64,000 bases of DNA, from positions 939,582 through 1,003,581 of the forward strand of contig NW_019774958.1 in assembly GCF_001039355.2 (NCBI RefSeq), given 5' to 3'. The number at the start of each line of letters is the position of its first letter. The stretch's first letter is position 1. Below, piece by piece: positions 60,058-64,000 of the stretch. The stretch is from Lingula anatina. Taxonomy: Eukaryota > Brachiopoda > Lingulata > Lingulida > Lingulidae. A program made the translations under genes and the position numbers. The notes under the pieces were generated by a model. The model did no database searches. It was given only the letters and a program-made list of their open reading frames with translations, and had not been told where the DNA came from.

Positions 60058-60994
60058 CGTGTTTTCTTCAACTTCTAGGTGTCATATGCAAGCTCAGGCT
60101 TCCTATACAGCTGCACTACTGACCCCGTTTTTTCTTTATATTTGTCAGCGTTGGCTGGCGTGTTTTTAAAATATTAATCAATTCCGTGCCTTAAGTGTTA
60201 CGTCTGATTATTAGGACAAAAGCAACACATAAACATTTATATTTGCTGTACTGCCCGAAGAAAATGACATCCGTACATGTTTAATGATATTGTTATACTT
60301 AGGAGAATTTCTAATGAATCACAGTGACATTAAAAGAAGACAAGATCCTCAACCTTTCACCCTACAGAGACAACAGACGACATTAAACAGACATAAAATT
60401 TAGTCTTACAGCGTCCATAATCATTGACATTCTTTCGTTAAAGATGGCCACTGGCGGACGCTTAATGCACGTGTGGTCAGCGGGAGTGCTGGCGTTGATG
60501 TTGTAATAATAAGTGTGGCCACGGGCCGTAGCAATAAACCAAGACCCCATTTCCACAGATTTTAGATCGATCTATCCCTGTGCGGAGTCCCACTAGATTA
60601 CTGTCAGCTTAGCCGGCTTAAGCGTCTGTCCCGCCTATTGAAAGCTGTAAGGGGGTAATTAACTATGGTGCGCGCTCGGCTGACTGCAATTTAGCTTGAA
60701 CCCCCAGGGAGTTAGGTCGATCTAAATTTTAATCCCTGGATCGATCTAAATCTCTGGGAATACACCCCAAAGGTTCATTGGTCCGAGTCTCAAGTAATGC
60801 ATGAATTAGGCCTAAGTGTATAGTGTACATGTTACAAGGTAAAGTTAATCAGAGGGGCGTGATGTAGCCTATACGATATATATTTCGAACTATCGAAGAG
60901 TCGGGGTCCTGCCTTTGATAGTTTATTGAATTGAAGTAGATGTTGGACGTTGAATTTGGACGTTGAATTGCTATCATATAAGCAAGTAACGCCT
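60058..60994. other. Non-coding stretch
   Basis: No gene seen. Copies of ATCGATCT lie near 60566, 60717 and 60741, with a repeated ATCCCTGGATCGATC-like phrase. Confidence 0.5.
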
Positions 60995-60995
60995 T

Positions 60996-61083
<88 letters not shown>

Positions 61084-61090
61084 ACACACA

Positions 61091-61138
<48 letters not shown>
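60995..61138. repeat. (CT)n(CA)n(CT)n(CA)n(CT)n compound microsatellite
   Basis: About 144 bp of alternating CT and CA blocks. All ORFs here are repeat artefacts. Confidence 0.95.
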
Positions 61139-61139
<1 letters not shown>

Positions 61140-61913
61140 AAATCACAGCAATATCTAGACCTCATTCCAACTCTGCGCGGGATTCTCGCTAAAGTACAAA
61201 CAGCCTTATCTCCTTGATTGTCTGACACGCCTCAGTAATTTGCATTTGAAATATCTCACATCCTTTTTATTATCTTTTTGAAGCTTTTATTACATGTAAT
61301 AGAAAAGTATTTATGCATGATATACTATGCGATAATACATGCATTTTTCACGTTGATACTAGATTTATAGCCAATCGTTCCAACGTTAAAATGCATGCCT
61401 ATTTAACTTCTGTAAATTATCTTCATGTCTTCGCCCCTCGACCCAAAATTAGCATTCTCAAAACGTTTCGTCTGATTAATGTAATGCGAAATATGTGGAC
61501 GTCGTTTTGTTTTGTTGCATGATCGCAGTGTCTTGAACAAATGGTTGAAGGACATCGGTCTAGCTCGGGTAGTAGAGCGAGGGAAATAACTGACCACTGT
61601 CGCTGAGGGTCATCACAGCGTCCCCATTGCCAACTTGCAATTTCCTCACGTGCTGCCTGGTCTTTTTCGCACGGATCACGTGGAACCCGCAGACTTTTTT
61701 TTTAAGATCCAAACCTCTACCTATTTGTCACACACCTTCGCTTTATGTCTTTTATTTGAAGTCAGGTCGTGACTTAAGCATTACATTACCTGGGACTATC
61801 AGCCGGGGCGTGCATGTACGTAAATAATTCCACTCTACTGGGAAAGTTTAGATTGGAATTGAAAAGCCACGCTTGAGTAGCACGCAACAAGCTCAAGGAT
61901 CGATTGATCAAAG

Positions 61914-61958
61914 ATGGGGATCGAGGACGACGACAAGGGGACCGACATTCCTCTCCTG
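61914..61958 (+). CDS. Candidate orphan first exon
   Basis: ATG opens 15 codons (MGIEDDDKGTDIPLL) in phase 0 up to a strong donor CTG|GTAAGT. The acidic stretch followed by two leucines resembles the cytosolic N-terminus of an endolysosomal membrane protein (compare ETAPLL in PIP4P). No downstream exon was found before the next N, so low confidence. Confidence 0.25.
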
Positions 61959-62222
61959 GTAAGTGGGATATGCCTTTTTGAAATGCGTTTTAACCCCTTA
62001 TCCCACTTCAGGGTCAAAGAAGGCACCTTGCAAGTTGTGCGTTGAAGATTGTAACCATTAGCCACTCTTTAAATTTCCGTCTTTGTAATTGTGCAATTTC
62101 GCTTATTTTACGACGATTTGACAACTCCTTTTTTCTAGATAAAGTTGTTATGTCCAGGTTGCACAATTTGCCCCCCTAACTAACATGGTGGCAAAACGTA
62201 TCACAATATTGATATATATTTA

Positions 62223-62223
62223 N
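62223..62223. other. Single N, contig join or ambiguous base
   Basis: Third isolated N, in AT-rich non-coding DNA. Confidence 0.7.
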
Positions 62224-62670
62224 GATTGCTATACCAACAGAATGCATGAAATAACCTTAAATAGATTTGCTAATATGCAGTATATATATATTCATGACTT
62301 TTTACCTTTCTACGTAGTAGGCCCTATTCACAATGCTTCAATATTTTGAGAGCATGGTTAAAGACATGTTTTTAGTTTGATACGTGTTTCTGTGGTAAAT
62401 TAGTGTTTCCAGCTGTGTACTGAAAACATAACTTTTCTTCAGCAGTTTTTTTTTGGACTGTTTTTTTTTTTCGCCTGCTCGCACCGATTTTGGGGTCCCC
62501 AGAGGATGTCATCCATAAAAATTAAAAAGTGTGGCCTTATACAAAACCATTAAAATTCTTCTCTGTATGTTCTCTCTATAACTTAACATCCTTACCTACT
62601 GAAAAATATCTCAAAGCAAAATAGTCGGCTCCAATCATTACCTAATCAATACGTATTCGTTTCAGAATAG

Positions 62671-62678
62671 TATAAAAT
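62671..62678 (+). promoter_or_regulatory. TATA box of the Gly/Tyr-rich secreted protein gene
   Basis: TATAAAAT lies about 100 nt upstream of the start codon, leaving room for a leader of about 70 nt. Confidence 0.55.
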
Positions 62679-62772
62679 AGGTACCTTGGTTCCCCTTGGA
62701 TAGACGTCGGTTAAATTTTGTCAAGATCCAAGTCAGCAGTCCGCAGACGACACCTCTTTTCCCGCCAAGACG

Positions 62773-62858
62773 ATGAAGTTTATTCTACTTGCTGTTGTCT
62801 TGGCCGCTGCAGTTCATGGTCAAGGACAGTGGGGCAGGAATAGTAAAAGGTGTGTTTG

Positions 62859-62949
<91 letters not shown>

Positions 62950-63615
62950 TGGGGGAGAGAGCGCGCGAGAGAAAGGTCTGTCACTGTGCAATGCACCAAT
63001 GCATTTAGCATATTTAATATTAAAAAAAAAGTTTTCAAACAATCTGCTTTACTGAAATAAGATATGTTAAAATATATAGCCACAAGGATTATCTTCTAGT
63101 AACAATTGGAGTATGACTTTGTTCAGAGGTTAAAAATTGAGACAAAACCTGTTTGTCATTTATATACATATGAAGAGGAATAAGGATTCTTTCACCGGGG
63201 CTGATAAGCAGGTTTATTGGTTTCAGATTCTTTCTCCAGGGCTCGTAAGCAGGTCTATTGGTTTCAGATTATTCTCTGACATATTGTGAACCGAGACTCT
63301 CCCCGCCACAGATTCTTAATCAGTTATTATACATGTCTTGGCAGGACTGGACATAGTGTAGGTAATTGGAATAGTCGGGCTAATATCTATCTTTTCCTTA
63401 AAAAAAGGGTTCACTTTGGTTATCAACCAGACGGATATGGTGCCCACAGCTACAATTATCAAGGGGGCGGATATGGTGATAGCAACGTATACCGCGGATA
63501 CGGATACAACAGCTATAGAGATGACTACGGATACAAAGGTACTGGATACGGAAAGCCTTCATACGGATATGACTTGGGCAATAACGGATACAAAACCCAT
63601 TGGGCGAGCGGGTAG
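62773..63615 (+). CDS. Secreted Gly/Tyr-rich protein, matrix-like
   Basis: Exon 1 (62773-62849) encodes a textbook signal peptide (MKFILLAVVLAAAVHG) and ends at AAAAG|GTGTGT in phase 2. Exon 2 begins at either 63345 (TTGGCAG) or 63409 (AAAAAAAG), both phase-compatible. It encodes a Gly/Tyr/Asp-rich tract with GYQPDGYG, YRGYGYNS, YGYKGTGYG and GYDLGNNGYK. The frame stops at 63613-63615, although a donor before the stop could join it to a further exon. Such low-complexity secreted proteins are common among mollusc shell-matrix and tube or byssus proteins; the assignment is by composition only. A CT/GT microsatellite begins about 10 nt after the exon 1 donor. Confidence 0.6.
62859..62946. repeat. 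(CT)n(GT)n(GA)n compound microsatellite beside an exon donor
   Basis: Pure dinucleotide blocks just downstream of the exon 1 donor at 62849. Confidence 0.95.
63185..63266. repeat. 41-bp tandem duplication
   Basis: Two units (63185-63225 and 63226-63266) beginning GATTCTTTC and ending TATTGGTTTCA, about 88% identical, intronic. Confidence 0.85.
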
Positions 63616-63953
63616 TTACTAATAGGCCTACATGCACTAAGGTAAGGTTTCGACCATACAATTGGATTTTCCATGTCTTTTTATACCTGGATACTGAAAT
63701 CACTCCAGCATATTCTTTACGGATACCTAGAGCTACGGGAGGGGGGGGGCTTGGCAGAATACAGTTAAAGGTGGATAATCATTTTAAAATGTAGGTACCA
63801 CAAGTAACCGTTCGCACGTAGTTTCCCTTTTGATAAAAATTACTAAACGCAGAAAAATTCAGTTGAGCGATAAAGACCTACATGTATATGTTATAGAATT
63901 GTCAATCCATAAGCTTTTTACTGTCCTGTTTTAACTTTATTTAAATTTATCAG

Positions 63954-64000
63954 GATACTATGACGACGACGCAGGATACTATGCCGATATGACGACATGA
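63954..64000 (+). CDS. Candidate last exon of the Gly/Tyr-rich gene or of a neighbour
   Basis: After acceptor TTTATCAG, entered in phase 1, the frame reads YYDDDAGYYADMTT and ends with TGA at the last base of the window. The Tyr/Asp/Gly composition fits the upstream protein. A donor leaving the preceding exon in phase 1 exists (GGATATG|GTGATA near 63475), but using it would skip most of exon 2. The link is uncertain. Confidence 0.35.

Noticed and set aside
60832-61228. Open frames of Cys-Val or Arg-Glu repeats
   Set aside because: Translations of CT/CA microsatellites.
1-64000. tRNA, rRNA or CRISPR arrays
   Set aside because: None seen. The window is eukaryotic and the direct repeats are minisatellites or transposon parts.

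Overview
The window is eukaryotic nuclear DNA from an animal, most likely a lophotrochozoan and plausibly a mollusc. It is AT-rich, with long introns, GT-AG splice sites, many CT/CA microsatellites, a non-LTR retrotransposon, several foldback or MITE-like elements, and a Gly/Tyr-rich secreted protein of the kind common in shell or tube matrices. The species is not certain. Three isolated N bases (55359, 57825, 62223) mark scaffold joins.

Layout. 45-21758 (minus): a six-coding-exon gene for a ~2967-residue, almost wholly disordered protein that I do not recognise, with a giant 6.7-kb exon and many repeated short motifs. 21759-27622: upstream region between two divergent genes, holding two CTCF-like motifs, a CRE and a striking 26-bp palindrome. 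27623 to about 37840 (plus): a complete eight-coding-exon PIP4P/TMEM55 gene (255 residues, lysosomal membrane protein). Its exon 4 is preceded by five tandem 58-bp units, each ending in a splice acceptor. 39176-53831 (minus): an 18-coding-exon gene for a protein with an N-terminal MIF4G-like region, a KH domain and a C-terminal 4E-BP-like eIF4E-binding motif. That combination is diagnostic of Mextli, an invertebrate eIF4E-binding translation factor. It converges tail-to-tail with PIP4P. Its introns carry a 5'-truncated antisense LINE with a 12-bp target-site duplication and a MITE.

53832-62670: mostly repeats. The segment 55360-57824, bounded exactly by two Ns, is a second copy of Mextli exons 2-3 with their introns and looks like a misplaced alternative-haplotype contig. 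Foldback elements, microsatellites and a few orphan candidate first exons follow. 62671-64000 (plus): the start of a TATA-driven gene for a small secreted Gly/Tyr-rich protein, running to or past the window end.

The genes show no common pathway. They are ordinary neighbours: a probable scaffold protein, a lysosomal membrane protein, a translation factor and a secreted matrix-like protein. All exon boundaries were read by eye from splice signals and phase continuity, without transcript evidence.
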